In this document: positions 1-5,360 of the stretch, one piece after another
Position numbering within the stretch: the first letter of the stretch is position 1
Layout: each line of letters begins with the position of its first letter
Assembly (NCBI GenBank): GCA_002473385.1
Contig: DKTR01000046.1
Coordinates: forward strand, 1-6,210
From: Lachnospiraceae bacterium UBA7225
GTDB taxonomy: Bacteria > Bacillota > Clostridia > Lachnospirales > Lachnospiraceae
Length of the DNA: 6,210 nt
Reading direction: 5' to 3'
Notes under the pieces: generated by a model
What the model was told of the DNA's origin: nothing
The model's database searches: none
What the model saw: the letters and a program-made list of their open reading frames with translations, nothing else
Program-made: the position numbers and the translations under genes

Positions 1-23
1 TATGACCACTTCGATATCTCTCC
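1..23 (-). tRNA. 5' end of a class II tRNA gene, probably tRNA-Ser (cut by window edge)
   Basis: The minus strand ends in GGAGAGATATCGAAGTGGTC plus ATA. This reads as a 7-nt acceptor strand (GGAGAGA), T8-A9, a D-stem beginning TCG and a D-loop with the conserved GG pair. GGAGAG starts with this D-arm style are typical of bacterial serine tRNAs. A strong promoter lies about 45 nt upstream, which fits a stable RNA. The anticodon, variable arm and acceptor 3' strand lie outside the window, so the serine identity is an inference; another class II tRNA is possible. Confidence 0.7.
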
Positions 24-38
24 ACACAATTCCTTGTC

Positions 39-66
39 TGCATTTCTAACGAGCTACCGAAATGCA
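39..66 (-). other. Leader hairpin of the tRNA precursor
   Basis: A perfect 8-bp inverted repeat (TGCATTTC at 39-46, GAAATGCA at 59-66 on the plus strand) encloses a 12-nt loop. The start expected from the upstream promoter falls at about 65-67, so the primary transcript would begin almost exactly with this stem. It would form the 5' leader that RNase P removes. Seen in the sequence; any effect on processing or 5'-end stability is inference. Confidence 0.5.
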
Positions 67-72
67 AAAGTA

Positions 73-101
73 ATTCTAGCACTGTTCTTCCTGTATGTCA
101 A
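73..101 (-). promoter_or_regulatory. Strong SigA-type promoter for the tRNA gene
   Basis: On the minus strand there is a perfect -35 box TTGACA (96-101), a 17-nt spacer and a -10 box TAGAAT (73-78). A TG dinucleotide sits one base upstream of the -10 box (extended -10). This is the strongest promoter in the window and is typical of stable-RNA genes. It starts only 18 nt after the ispD stop codon and points into the tRNA at 23. Confidence 0.88.
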
Positions 102-119
102 CAAGGAATTTCATTTTTT

Positions 120-824
120 TCAAATTTTTTGCAGCTGTTCAGCCATTGCCATATCTTCCGGAGTGGTAATTTTTATATTGGAATACGTTCCCTTCACCAA
201 ACGTACCTTTTGCTCTGTCATACGCTCAACAACCATCGCATCATCTGTAATTACAGTTCCCATTCCTTTCTGAAGTTCTTCTATAAGGCAATCATATGCT
301 CTGCGTATCAGCGGATAGGAAAAAACCTGTGGCGTCTGCACCTGCCAGACCACGGAACGGTCCGGCGTCTGTACGCTGAATCCATCTTTATCACAAATCT
401 TAATAGTATCTTTTACCGGCATCCCCACTACGCACGCCTGATACGTACAGACTGCTTCCCTTGCGCGTTTTAAAATATCCTGTGTAAGAAATGGACGCGC
501 TCCATCATGAATATAAACAAATGTACAGTCTGTTATTGCCCGAAGTCCGTTGTACACAGAATAATACCGCTCTTTTCCGCCCGCAACAATACGGCTTACC
601 TTCCGGAAGCCATATTGTTCTACGATATATTGCCGGCAATAATCGATATCCTTCTCAGCGGCAACCAATATAATTTCATCAATAAACGGGCACTCCTCGA
701 ACGCCCGAAGAGAATACCAGATTACCGGTTTTCCTTTTAGCAGCAGATACTGCTTCGCCGTTTGGCTGTTCATCCGTTTTCCCTGTCCCGCTGCCAGCAC
801 GACCGCTATATTTTTCTCCGTCAT
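120..824 (-). CDS. ispD: 2-C-methyl-D-erythritol 4-phosphate cytidylyltransferase (IspD)
   Basis: IspD joins CTP and methylerythritol phosphate to give CDP-methylerythritol, the third step of the cytosolic MEP pathway to isoprenoid precursors. The 234-aa product has the usual length for the family. Visible motifs are the nucleotide-binding loop AAGQGKRM (11-18) with KQY (24-26), GGKERYYSV (82-90), HDGARPF (106-112), PVKDTI (136-141), TPQVF (164-168), TDDAMVVE (193-200) and the C-terminal NIKIT followed by PED (216-224). Everything needed for catalysis appears present. I chose the ATG at 824, one base after the tsaD stop, because GGAGAG lies 7 nt upstream. An in-frame TTG at 839 would add five residues and overlap tsaD but has no better ribosome binding site. 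It is the last gene of the operon. No terminator hairpin is visible behind it. Confidence 0.96.
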   Translation of the reverse strand: MTEKNIAVVLAAGQGKRMNSQTAKQYLLLKGKPVIWYSLRAFEECPFIDEIILVAAEKDIDYCRQYIVEQYGFRKVSRIVAGGKERYYSVYNGLRAITDCTFVYIHDGARPFLTQDILKRAREAVCTYQACVVGMPVKDTIKICDKDGFSVQTPDRSVVWQVQTPQVFSYPLIRRAYDCLIEELQKGMGTVITDDAMVVERMTEQKVRLVKGTYSNIKITTPEDMAMAEQLQKI

Positions 825-825
825 T

Positions 826-1854
826 TTACCGCTCTCCAAGCTTCAGATTAGGAACTGCGTTCAGATCCAGTCCGCTGCGCGTTCCATTTATATATTCATA
901 GTAAGCAGCCGCACCGATCATCGCCGCGTTATCTGTACACAAAATCGGCGACGGATAATAGAATCTGATATGATTCGTCCTGCACGCCTGCAGCATTGCC
1001 TCACGCAGAGCAGAATTGGATGCCACCCCGCCTGCGATTGCCAGCTTGTCAAAACCATATTCTTTGACCGCCATCATTGCATGCTCTGTCAGCACCTCCA
1101 CCACTGCCTTCTGGAAGGAAGCGGCGACATCCGCCTGTGAAACAGTCTCTCCCCGCATCCGGCAGCCATTCAGATAATTCAGCACCGCTGACTTCAGTCC
1201 GCTGAAACTGAAATCATAGGGTGCATCTGCTACATGGGCTCTCGGAAACGGAATTGCATCTGCATTACCTTCCCTTGCAAGTTTGTCGATTTTCGGTCCG
1301 CCCGGATACCCAAGACCGATTGCCCGCGCCACCTTATCAAACGCCTCGCCGGCAGCATCGTCGCGCGTTCTTCCGAGGATGCGGTATTTACCGTAATCCT
1401 CAACAATCACAAGATGTGTGTGTCCGCCGGATACCACCAGACACGGAAACGGCGGCTCCAGTTCCTTGTTTTCAATAAAGTTGGCAGAAATATGCCCTTC
1501 TATGTGATGCACGCCTACCAGCGGCAGATTTTTTGCATAACTAATCGCCTTTGCCTCGGCAACACCCACAAGAAGTGCACCGACAAGCCCCGGCCCGTAT
1601 GTCACACCGATTGCATCCAGATCATCCAGCGTGACATGAGCGCTCTGCAGCGCCTCCTCTATCACCTGGTTGATTTTTTCAATATGCTTCCGTGAGGCAA
1701 TTTCCGGTACAACGCCTCCGTACAGCTTATGCAGCTCAATTTGTGAAGATATAATGTTCGACAATACCTCCCTGCCATTCTTTACCACCGCCGCCGCTGT
1801 CTCATCGCAGGAGCTTTCTATGGCAAGTATAAGAATATCCTTTTCTGTTTTCAT
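826..1854 (-). CDS. tsaD: tRNA N6-adenosine threonylcarbamoyltransferase (TsaD)
   Basis: TsaD is the catalytic subunit that transfers the threonylcarbamoyl group to A37 of ANN-decoding tRNAs, working with TsaB and TsaE, both encoded upstream here. The 342-aa protein is full length for the Kae1/TsaD family of the ASKHA fold. Visible are the N-terminal phosphate loop IESSCDETAAAVV (12-24), YGGVVPEIASR (45-55), the metal-binding HIEGH (H117, H121), SGGHTHL (142-148), the EAFDKVAR segment (170-177), GYPGGP (182-187), FSFSGLKSA (215-223), the second nucleotide loop AGGVASN (274-280) and TDNAAMI with D308 as the third metal ligand. The start ATG has GAGG 8 nt upstream. It lies 11 nt after rnz and is followed after one base by ispD. 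No defects seen. Confidence 0.98.
   Translation of the reverse strand: MKTEKDILILAIESSCDETAAAVVKNGREVLSNIISSQIELHKLYGGVVPEIASRKHIEKINQVIEEALQSAHVTLDDLDAIGVTYGPGLVGALLVGVAEAKAISYAKNLPLVGVHHIEGHISANFIENKELEPPFPCLVVSGGHTHLVIVEDYGKYRILGRTRDDAAGEAFDKVARAIGLGYPGGPKIDKLAREGNADAIPFPRAHVADAPYDFSFSGLKSAVLNYLNGCRMRGETVSQADVAASFQKAVVEVLTEHAMMAVKEYGFDKLAIAGGVASNSALREAMLQACRTNHIRFYYPSPILCTDNAAMIGAAAYYEYINGTRSGLDLNAVPNLKLGER
832..837 (-). promoter_or_regulatory. Ribosome binding site deciding the ispD start
   Basis: GGAGAG on the minus strand lies inside the last codons of tsaD, 7 nt before the ATG at 824. It favours that ATG over the in-frame TTG at 839, which would lie upstream of it. Its position suggests translational coupling of ispD to tsaD. 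Confidence 0.7.
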
Positions 1855-1865
1855 AAAACCAACCT

Positions 1866-2777
1866 CTATTCTTCCTCAAACAGCAGCACGGCTGTTTTTC
1901 CGTCTTTTCCCGCGCATGTATCCGGGAATATTTTGCGCGCAGTATCCAGATACTCCTCTGGTCTGGCAAGGGATGGACTGTAATGTGTGAGCCACATTTC
2001 CTTCACTTCTGCCTCTTTTGCAAGATGCGCTGCCTCTTTAAAGGTCATGTGCTTATACTCAACCGCCTTCTGTTCCTTTCCTGGTTCCCCGTACATACCC
2101 TCGCAGATGAATAAATCAGCCCCCGCGGCATGCCGGACAATCGATTGTGTCGGACGGGTATCCGTACAATAAGCAACCTTCAGACCCCTGCGGCTTTTTC
2201 CAAGCACCATATCCGGCGTATAAACTCTGCCGTCCGCCGTCAAAGTCTCCCCCTTCTGCAGCCGGTTCCAGAATTTCATCGGTATGTCCTGTGCCCGCGC
2301 GCGCTCCACATCAAATTTTCCTGCCCGCTCAATCTCCAGGCAGTACCCATAGCACAGCACGTTATGATTCACCCGGTATGCCGTAATCCGGCAGCCGTTG
2401 ATCTCAAAGGATTCCTCCTGGCCCTGTATTTCCTTAAATATAATCGGAAACGGCAGTTCCGGCGCAATCACGCGCAGAGCATTCACCACCCGCTCCAGCC
2501 CTTTCGGACCAATGAGCGTAAGCGGCTCCGTGCGCTCAGCATTTCCCATGCTGAGCAAAAGTCCCGGCAGCCCGCTGATATGATCGCCATGATAATGCGT
2601 AAAGCAAATAGCATCTATCGGCTTAAAGCTCCAGCCCTTTTCCTTAATTGCAATCTGTGTTCCCTCTCCGCAGTCAATCAACATACTGCTCCCGTTGTAC
2701 CGCACCATCAAAGCGGTCAGCCAGCGGTACGGCAGCGGCATCATCCCGCCGCAGCCAAGCAAGCACACATCCAACAT
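1866..2777 (-). CDS. rnz: Ribonuclease Z (tRNA 3' endonuclease)
   Basis: RNase Z cuts precursor tRNAs after the discriminator base to make mature 3' ends, chiefly those lacking an encoded CCA. The 303-aa protein shows the full metallo-beta-lactamase ligand set: H61, H63, D65, H66 in THYHGDH (60-66), H138 in VNHNV, D206 in CTDTRPT and H265 in LTHYSPS, plus H243 in YKHMTF. The segment 154-180 (KFDVERAR then LQKGE) matches the region around the tRNA-binding arm in this family. The N-terminal loop reads LGCGGMMPLPYRW rather than the commoner LGTGGGxPxPxR; I believe this is a clostridial subtype. The ATG follows the CxxC gene by only 3 nt, with AAAGGAG about 12 nt upstream inside that gene. The gene sits inside a t6A cluster, so two separate tRNA maturation steps are co-transcribed. 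Confidence 0.93.
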   Translation of the reverse strand: MLDVCLLGCGGMMPLPYRWLTALMVRYNGSSMLIDCGEGTQIAIKEKGWSFKPIDAICFTHYHGDHISGLPGLLLSMGNAERTEPLTLIGPKGLERVVNALRVIAPELPFPIIFKEIQGQEESFEINGCRITAYRVNHNVLCYGYCLEIERAGKFDVERARAQDIPMKFWNRLQKGETLTADGRVYTPDMVLGKSRRGLKVAYCTDTRPTQSIVRHAAGADLFICEGMYGEPGKEQKAVEYKHMTFKEAAHLAKEAEVKEMWLTHYSPSLARPEEYLDTARKIFPDTCAGKDGKTAVLLFEEE

Positions 2778-2780
2778 ATT

Positions 2781-3005
2781 TTACAGCATCTCCTTTTGCT
2801 CCGTCTCCGTAACCGGAATCTGAAACTGACGTGTCAGTGCATCACAGCACGCTTCACACAACTCAAATTCCTGCACAGTCCCATCTTTTTCTGAAAAATA
2901 GCCCCATGACTTTTTCACCGAAATAAAGTCCTCCACGGGCATATCCCGCTTCTGTTCTATTTTTTTACCGCACATATTGCAGCGGATTTCTTTTTCGCTC
3001 CTCAT
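2781..3005 (-). CDS. Small double-CxxC (zinc-ribbon-like) protein of unknown function
   Basis: This 74-aa, probably cytosolic protein has CNMC at 9-12 and CEAC at 50-53, followed by a further Cys54. That spacing is what a zinc ribbon or treble-clef metal site would use. The middle (26-49) carries an aromatic, charged segment with WGYFSEKDG (34-42), and the C-terminal tail is acidic and polar. No signal peptide or membrane segment is visible. I do not recognise a named family; similar small CxxC proteins of unknown function occur in Clostridia as I recall. The start is well supported by GGGAGG 7 nt upstream of the ATG. The stop lies 3 nt before rnz, so the two are almost certainly co-translated. 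A perfect TATAAT about 50 nt upstream suggests it may head its own transcript. Metal binding is inference. Confidence 0.85.
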   Translation of the reverse strand: MRSEKEIRCNMCGKKIEQKRDMPVEDFISVKKSWGYFSEKDGTVQEFELCEACCDALTRQFQIPVTETEQKEML

Positions 3006-3028
3006 CTGTCATCCTCCCATGATCCTCA

Positions 3029-3043
3029 CAGGCATAATGCCTG
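3029..3043. promoter_or_regulatory. 15-bp dyad in the leader of the CxxC-rnz-tsaD-ispD segment
   Basis: CAGGCAT and ATGCCTG form a perfect 7-bp palindrome around one central base. It lies 15 nt downstream of the candidate -10 box and 24 nt upstream of the CxxC start codon. It could be an operator for a dimeric regulator, or a short RNA hairpin (5-bp stem, 5-nt loop). No T-run follows, so it is not a terminator. Confidence 0.4.
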
Positions 3044-3057
3044 GTCTCCTTAGAAGA

Positions 3058-3086
3058 ATTATACCGGATAAACCACCCATTTCCCA
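3058..3086 (-). promoter_or_regulatory. Candidate internal promoter before the CxxC gene
   Basis: A perfect TATAAT (3058-3063, minus strand) sits in the only sizeable intergenic gap of the operon (3006-3099). The matching -35 at 17 nt spacing is poor (TGGGAA, 3081-3086), and there is no TG extension. It would start transcription near 3051 and drive the CxxC gene, rnz, tsaD and ispD. The -10 box is seen; activity is inference. Confidence 0.4.
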
Positions 3087-3099
3087 TAGTGAATTTCTG

Positions 3100-3534
3100 T
3101 CAGCGCTTCCACATAATAACGGCATCTTCCACCGGTTTTTCGTAAAAATTCCTGCGAATGCCGCAATTTTCAAATCCAAGCTTTTCATATAGCGCAATCG
3201 CACCTGCATTTCCACGCCGTACCTCCAGCGTGAATGCCCGGATGCCGCGCATACTTCCCCTTCTGAGCAGCTCCGTCAGCATAGTCTCTGCCACCTTCTG
3301 CCGCCTGCAGCTCTCCTTTACCGCCACATTGGTAATGTCCGCCTCATCAAAGGATTGCAGAAGACCGCAGTATCCGGCAAGCTCTCCGTCCAGACGCACC
3401 GCAAGATACAGGGTATCCTTTGACTGCAGCGAGGCAGCAAAGCCGTTTTCAGACCACGGCTGTGAAAAAATACTTTTTTCGATTGCCGCAACCTCCTGCA
3501 GATCCTCCGGCTGCATTTCCGTTATCTCCATCAT
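3100..3534 (-). CDS. rimI: GNAT N-acetyltransferase, RimI family
   Basis: A 144-aa single-domain GNAT protein of the RimI group, named for acetylating the N-terminal alanine of ribosomal protein S18. In Firmicutes it regularly neighbours tsaB. Visible are the N-terminal MQPEDLQEV and IEKSIFSQPWSE (18-29), the ITNVAV strand (67-72), the acetyl-CoA loop CRRQKVAETML (76-86), LEVRRGNAGAIALYEKLGF (103-121) and the C-terminal FYEKPVEDAVIMW (130-142). The acetyl-CoA loop is odd: the glycine of the usual R/Q-x-x-G-x-G/A motif is replaced by K80. The rest of the fold looks intact. Its ATG overlaps the tsaB stop by 4 nt (ATGA), and no strong ribosome binding site precedes it, so translation is probably coupled to tsaB. 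A second ATG follows directly. The true substrate cannot be read from sequence. Confidence 0.92.
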   Translation of the reverse strand: MMEITEMQPEDLQEVAAIEKSIFSQPWSENGFAASLQSKDTLYLAVRLDGELAGYCGLLQSFDEADITNVAVKESCRRQKVAETMLTELLRRGSMRGIRAFTLEVRRGNAGAIALYEKLGFENCGIRRNFYEKPVEDAVIMWKR

Positions 3535-4244
3535 ACACTTTCACCACTGTTTTTTGCTGCACGCTCCCGCTCCGCCTGAGACAGCCGCAGATAATCCGGC
3601 TGATGCTCCGCCGCCGTCTGCAGCCTGCCCTGCTCTGCATAGACAATTCCAAGCGCCGCTACTGTTCCCGCACGCTGCTTGTTTAAGTGTGCAGGCGCAT
3701 AGAAATGCTTTACGCTTACACACTGCTCCAGAAGGTCGTGATATACAGGAACACCGTCCCCCAGAAACACCACCTCACGTCCCCGCTGGTTCAGCTTCCC
3801 GGCAAGTATCTCCACACTCACTGCCATCTGATCCTCCAGTATCTGCATGCCTTCGTCGGAAAATGCATATACGCCCGTATATACCTGATTTCTGCGCGCA
3901 TCCATCAGCGGGCAGACCAGCTTATCCGTGCCCCACAGATTATATGCAAGCGCCTCTACCGTGGGTACGGCAACCAGCGGCACGCCAAGCGCCAATCCAA
4001 GTCCCTTTGCCGTCGCCGAACCAATGCGCAGCCCGGTAAACGAACCGGGACCCGCTGCAACTGCGATCGCATCGAGTGTCTTTAAATCCAGTTCTGTCAT
4101 GCGCACAATCTCATCCAGCATTGGCAGCAGCGTCTGCGAATGCGTCTTCTTATAATTTACCGTATACTCCGCCAGAAGCTTTTCATCCTCCACCACCGCA
4201 ACAGAAGCCACCAGCCCCGAACTGTCAATTCCCAGAATTCTCAT
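3531..4244 (-). CDS. tsaB: tRNA threonylcarbamoyladenosine biosynthesis protein TsaB
   Basis: TsaB is the non-catalytic ASKHA-fold paralogue and dimer partner of TsaD in the bacterial t6A complex; TsaE docks on the pair. The 237-aa protein has the expected length. It begins with the typical strand MRILGIDSSG (1-10), then THSQTLLPML (34-43), LDAIAVAAGPGSFTGLRIG (57-75) and AKGLGLALGVPLVAVPTVEAL (79-99), all hallmarks of TsaB. It lacks the TsaD metal-binding HxEGH, as expected. The last third is variable, as is usual in TsaB, and ends in a basic, Ala/Glu-rich tail (220-237). The ATG has GAGG about 7 nt upstream. The start overlaps the tsaE stop by 20 nt, and the stop overlaps rimI by 4 nt, so tsaE-tsaB-rimI form a tightly coupled unit. 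Confidence 0.97.
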   Translation of the reverse strand: MRILGIDSSGLVASVAVVEDEKLLAEYTVNYKKTHSQTLLPMLDEIVRMTELDLKTLDAIAVAAGPGSFTGLRIGSATAKGLGLALGVPLVAVPTVEALAYNLWGTDKLVCPLMDARRNQVYTGVYAFSDEGMQILEDQMAVSVEILAGKLNQRGREVVFLGDGVPVYHDLLEQCVSVKHFYAPAHLNKQRAGTVAALGIVYAEQGRLQTAAEHQPDYLRLSQAERERAAKNSGESV

Positions 4245-4662
4245 ATGCTACCTCGATTCTCCGATAATCAAACCCCTTTTCCAGGTCCTTCTCAATGCGG
4301 ATCCAGACCGTATTCTCCGGCATCAGTTCCCCGATCAGATCCGCCCATTCCACCAGACAGACTCCCTCTCCGAAAAAGCAGTCCTCATAACCGATTTCCT
4401 CCATCTCTTCAGGATCGGTAATACGATAGACATCGAAATGATACAGTGGCAGCCGTCCCTCCTCGTAAATCTGTACGATAGTAAAGGTAGGGCTGCTGAC
4501 CGGCTCACGGATGCCAAGTCCCGCTGCCATTCCCTTTGTAAAAACGGTTTTTCCCGTTCCAAGATCTCCGAGCAGTGCGAAAATCTGTCCCGGCACTGCC
4601 TGCTGCCCAAGTTTTTTCCCCACCGCAAACGTTTCCTGTTCGCTCCATGTTTCCAATATCAT
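4225..4662 (-). CDS. tsaE: tRNA threonylcarbamoyladenosine biosynthesis ATPase TsaE
   Basis: TsaE is the small P-loop ATPase that binds the TsaB-TsaD pair and is needed for multiple rounds of t6A formation in bacteria. The 145-aa product has normal family length. The Walker A loop is GDLGTGKT (32-39), followed by SSPTF (56-60), the strongly conserved YHFDVYR (74-80) and VEWAD (104-108), all TsaE signatures. The start ATG at 4662 has GGAG about 11 nt upstream, overlapping the end of the YcxB-like gene, whose stop is only 6 nt away. The 3' end overlaps tsaB by 20 nt. It opens the t6A part of the operon. No irregularities seen. Confidence 0.97.
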   Translation of the reverse strand: MILETWSEQETFAVGKKLGQQAVPGQIFALLGDLGTGKTVFTKGMAAGLGIREPVSSPTFTIVQIYEEGRLPLYHFDVYRITDPEEMEEIGYEDCFFGEGVCLVEWADLIGELMPENTVWIRIEKDLEKGFDYRRIEVAYENSGN

Positions 4663-4668
4663 AAGTTT

Positions 4669-5169
4669 CTATTCTCCAACCTTAATCTGCTCTGTTTTTA
4701 AATGCTTTCTGATCAGTTTCACAACAACGGCAAGCTGGCTGCCCATGCTCTCTTTCGGGAGAACAGAGCAGTAACGCTTTCCCGTATACAACAGCAGACT
4801 GTAATTTGTTTCCTTCACCTTCAGAATCTGCTCCCAGCTAATATGCGCCTCACTGTCGTTCTGTGCACTGGTGATCCCCTCATCGTTTATCACATAAGCC
4901 AGCGGCTTCTGGAACACCGGATTCAGCTTCGCCTGCTTCGCAGCGCGGAAATACAGCAGAACCGGCTGCAGCGGAAGCAGATAAACCGTAAACAGCAGAT
5001 AGACTGCCGTCATAGACACAGAAACCTTCCCAAAAGTGGCAATGGTAAGAATCAGCGTACCAATACCAAACAGGATGCTGAATATGCCGGAAAAGCTGTG
5101 ATACGTGTGGAAAAGCTGAAAATCAAATAAAATCTTCGGTGTCATTTTTACCTCAAATTCTGCACTCAT
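4669..5169 (-). CDS. YcxB-like membrane protein
   Basis: A 166-aa protein with two predicted membrane segments (about 26-47 and 52-75) after a short charged N-terminus. A cytosolic C-terminal domain follows, in which YVINDEGI (92-99), ISWEQILKVKET (110-121), YSLLLYTG (123-130) and LPKES (137-141) match the pattern of the YcxB-like domain. The family is widespread in Firmicutes and, to my knowledge, has no established function. I chose the ATG at 5169 because GAGGT lies 7 nt upstream. A second in-frame ATG at 5145 has GAGGT only 4 nt away and would drop eight residues. An open frame continues upstream to 5304 but would start inside the -10 box. It is the first gene after the promoter at 5303-5331 and lies 6 nt before tsaE, so it is co-transcribed with the t6A genes without an obvious functional link. 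Confidence 0.85.
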   Translation of the reverse strand: MSAEFEVKMTPKILFDFQLFHTYHSFSGIFSILFGIGTLILTIATFGKVSVSMTAVYLLFTVYLLPLQPVLLYFRAAKQAKLNPVFQKPLAYVINDEGITSAQNDSEAHISWEQILKVKETNYSLLLYTGKRYCSVLPKESMGSQLAVVVKLIRKHLKTEQIKVGE

Positions 5170-5229
5170 ACATATTACCTCTGAAAAATTCCCATTCTTT
5201 CCGCCATCAGATACAAAGCTCCCTATGAC

Positions 5230-5251
5230 CTGCCGGACCGGCCGCCGGCAG
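5230..5251. other. GC-rich hairpin in the leader of the YcxB-tsa operon
   Basis: A perfect 7-bp GC-rich stem (5230-5236 with 5245-5251) closes an 8-nt loop. It lies about 60-80 nt before the YcxB-like start codon, within the transcribed leader, and is not followed by a T-run. It therefore looks like a stable leader structure and not a terminator. Base composition is clearly higher in GC than the flanking leader. Role unknown. Confidence 0.45.
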
Positions 5252-5274
5252 CCCGCTCCGGATGCATGGCAGCC

Positions 5275-5320
5275 AAAAAAACAGCATGTTATAACACGTA
5301 GCATTATAACACACTGTTTT
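5275..5320 (-). terminator. Rho-independent terminator of ribU
   Basis: On the minus strand a 20-bp uninterrupted stem with a 3-nt loop (5278-5297 with 5301-5320) is preceded by AAAA and runs into a tract of seven Ts (5275-5281). Four of the pairs are G-U wobbles in minus-strand RNA. They would be A-C mismatches in plus-strand RNA, so the structure is built for minus-strand transcription. It starts 40 nt after the ribU stop codon. Confidence 0.85.
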
Positions 5321-5331
5321 CGCTCTTACAA
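5303..5331 (-). promoter_or_regulatory. Promoter of the YcxB-tsaEB-rimI operon, inside the ribU terminator
   Basis: The minus strand shows TTGTAA (5326-5331), a 17-nt spacer and a perfect TATAAT (5303-5308) with a TG one base upstream (extended -10). Transcription should start near 5296. The -10 box lies in the upstream arm of the terminator hairpin. RNA starting here lacks that arm and cannot form the terminator. This gives a leader of about 125 nt before the start codon at 5169. Confidence 0.7.
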
Positions 5332-5360
5332 CCTCGATTTGCAGCATCTGCCGCCACTGT

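Larger units (their letters stand above)
28..110. repeat. 10-bp perfect inverted repeat flanking the tRNA promoter
   Basis: AATTCCTTGT at 28-37 and ACAAGGAATT at 101-110 are exact reverse complements, 63 nt apart, on either side of the promoter and leader. A transcript starting at the tRNA promoter contains only one arm. A transcript reading through from ispD contains both and could fold them together. No known element is recognised, and chance is possible in such AT-rich DNA. Confidence 0.4.

Noticed and set aside
111..127. A-rich/T-rich stretch just after ispD as a terminator
   Set aside because: The runs of A and T are not preceded by a stable hairpin on the minus strand, so there is no support for intrinsic termination here.
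825..839. TTG start for ispD at 839
   Set aside because: It would need a rare start codon upstream of the GGAGAG that serves the ATG at 824, and it adds five residues not typical of IspD.
2130..2894. 254-aa open frame on the plus strand opposite rnz
   Set aside because: It lies antisense to the well-supported RNase Z and CxxC genes, has a low-complexity His/Gln/Arg-rich translation and no recognisable domain. It is a shadow of codon bias on the other strand.
3158..4039. 293-aa open frame on the plus strand opposite rimI and tsaB
   Set aside because: It is antisense to two clear genes and its translation is rich in Pro, Ser, Ala and Arg without any motif. No ribosome binding site or promoter supports it.
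5207..5287. Possible 26-codon leader peptide (ATG at 5287) in the YcxB operon leader
   Set aside because: It has no ribosome binding site, its codons run through the T-tract and the GC-rich hairpin, and the composition looks incidental. There is no run of regulatory codons as in an attenuator.
5170..5304. N-terminal extension of the YcxB-like protein to an ATG at 5304
   Set aside because: That ATG overlaps the -10 box and lies upstream of the predicted transcript start. The extension runs through the terminator arm, and the start at 5169 has a good ribosome binding site.
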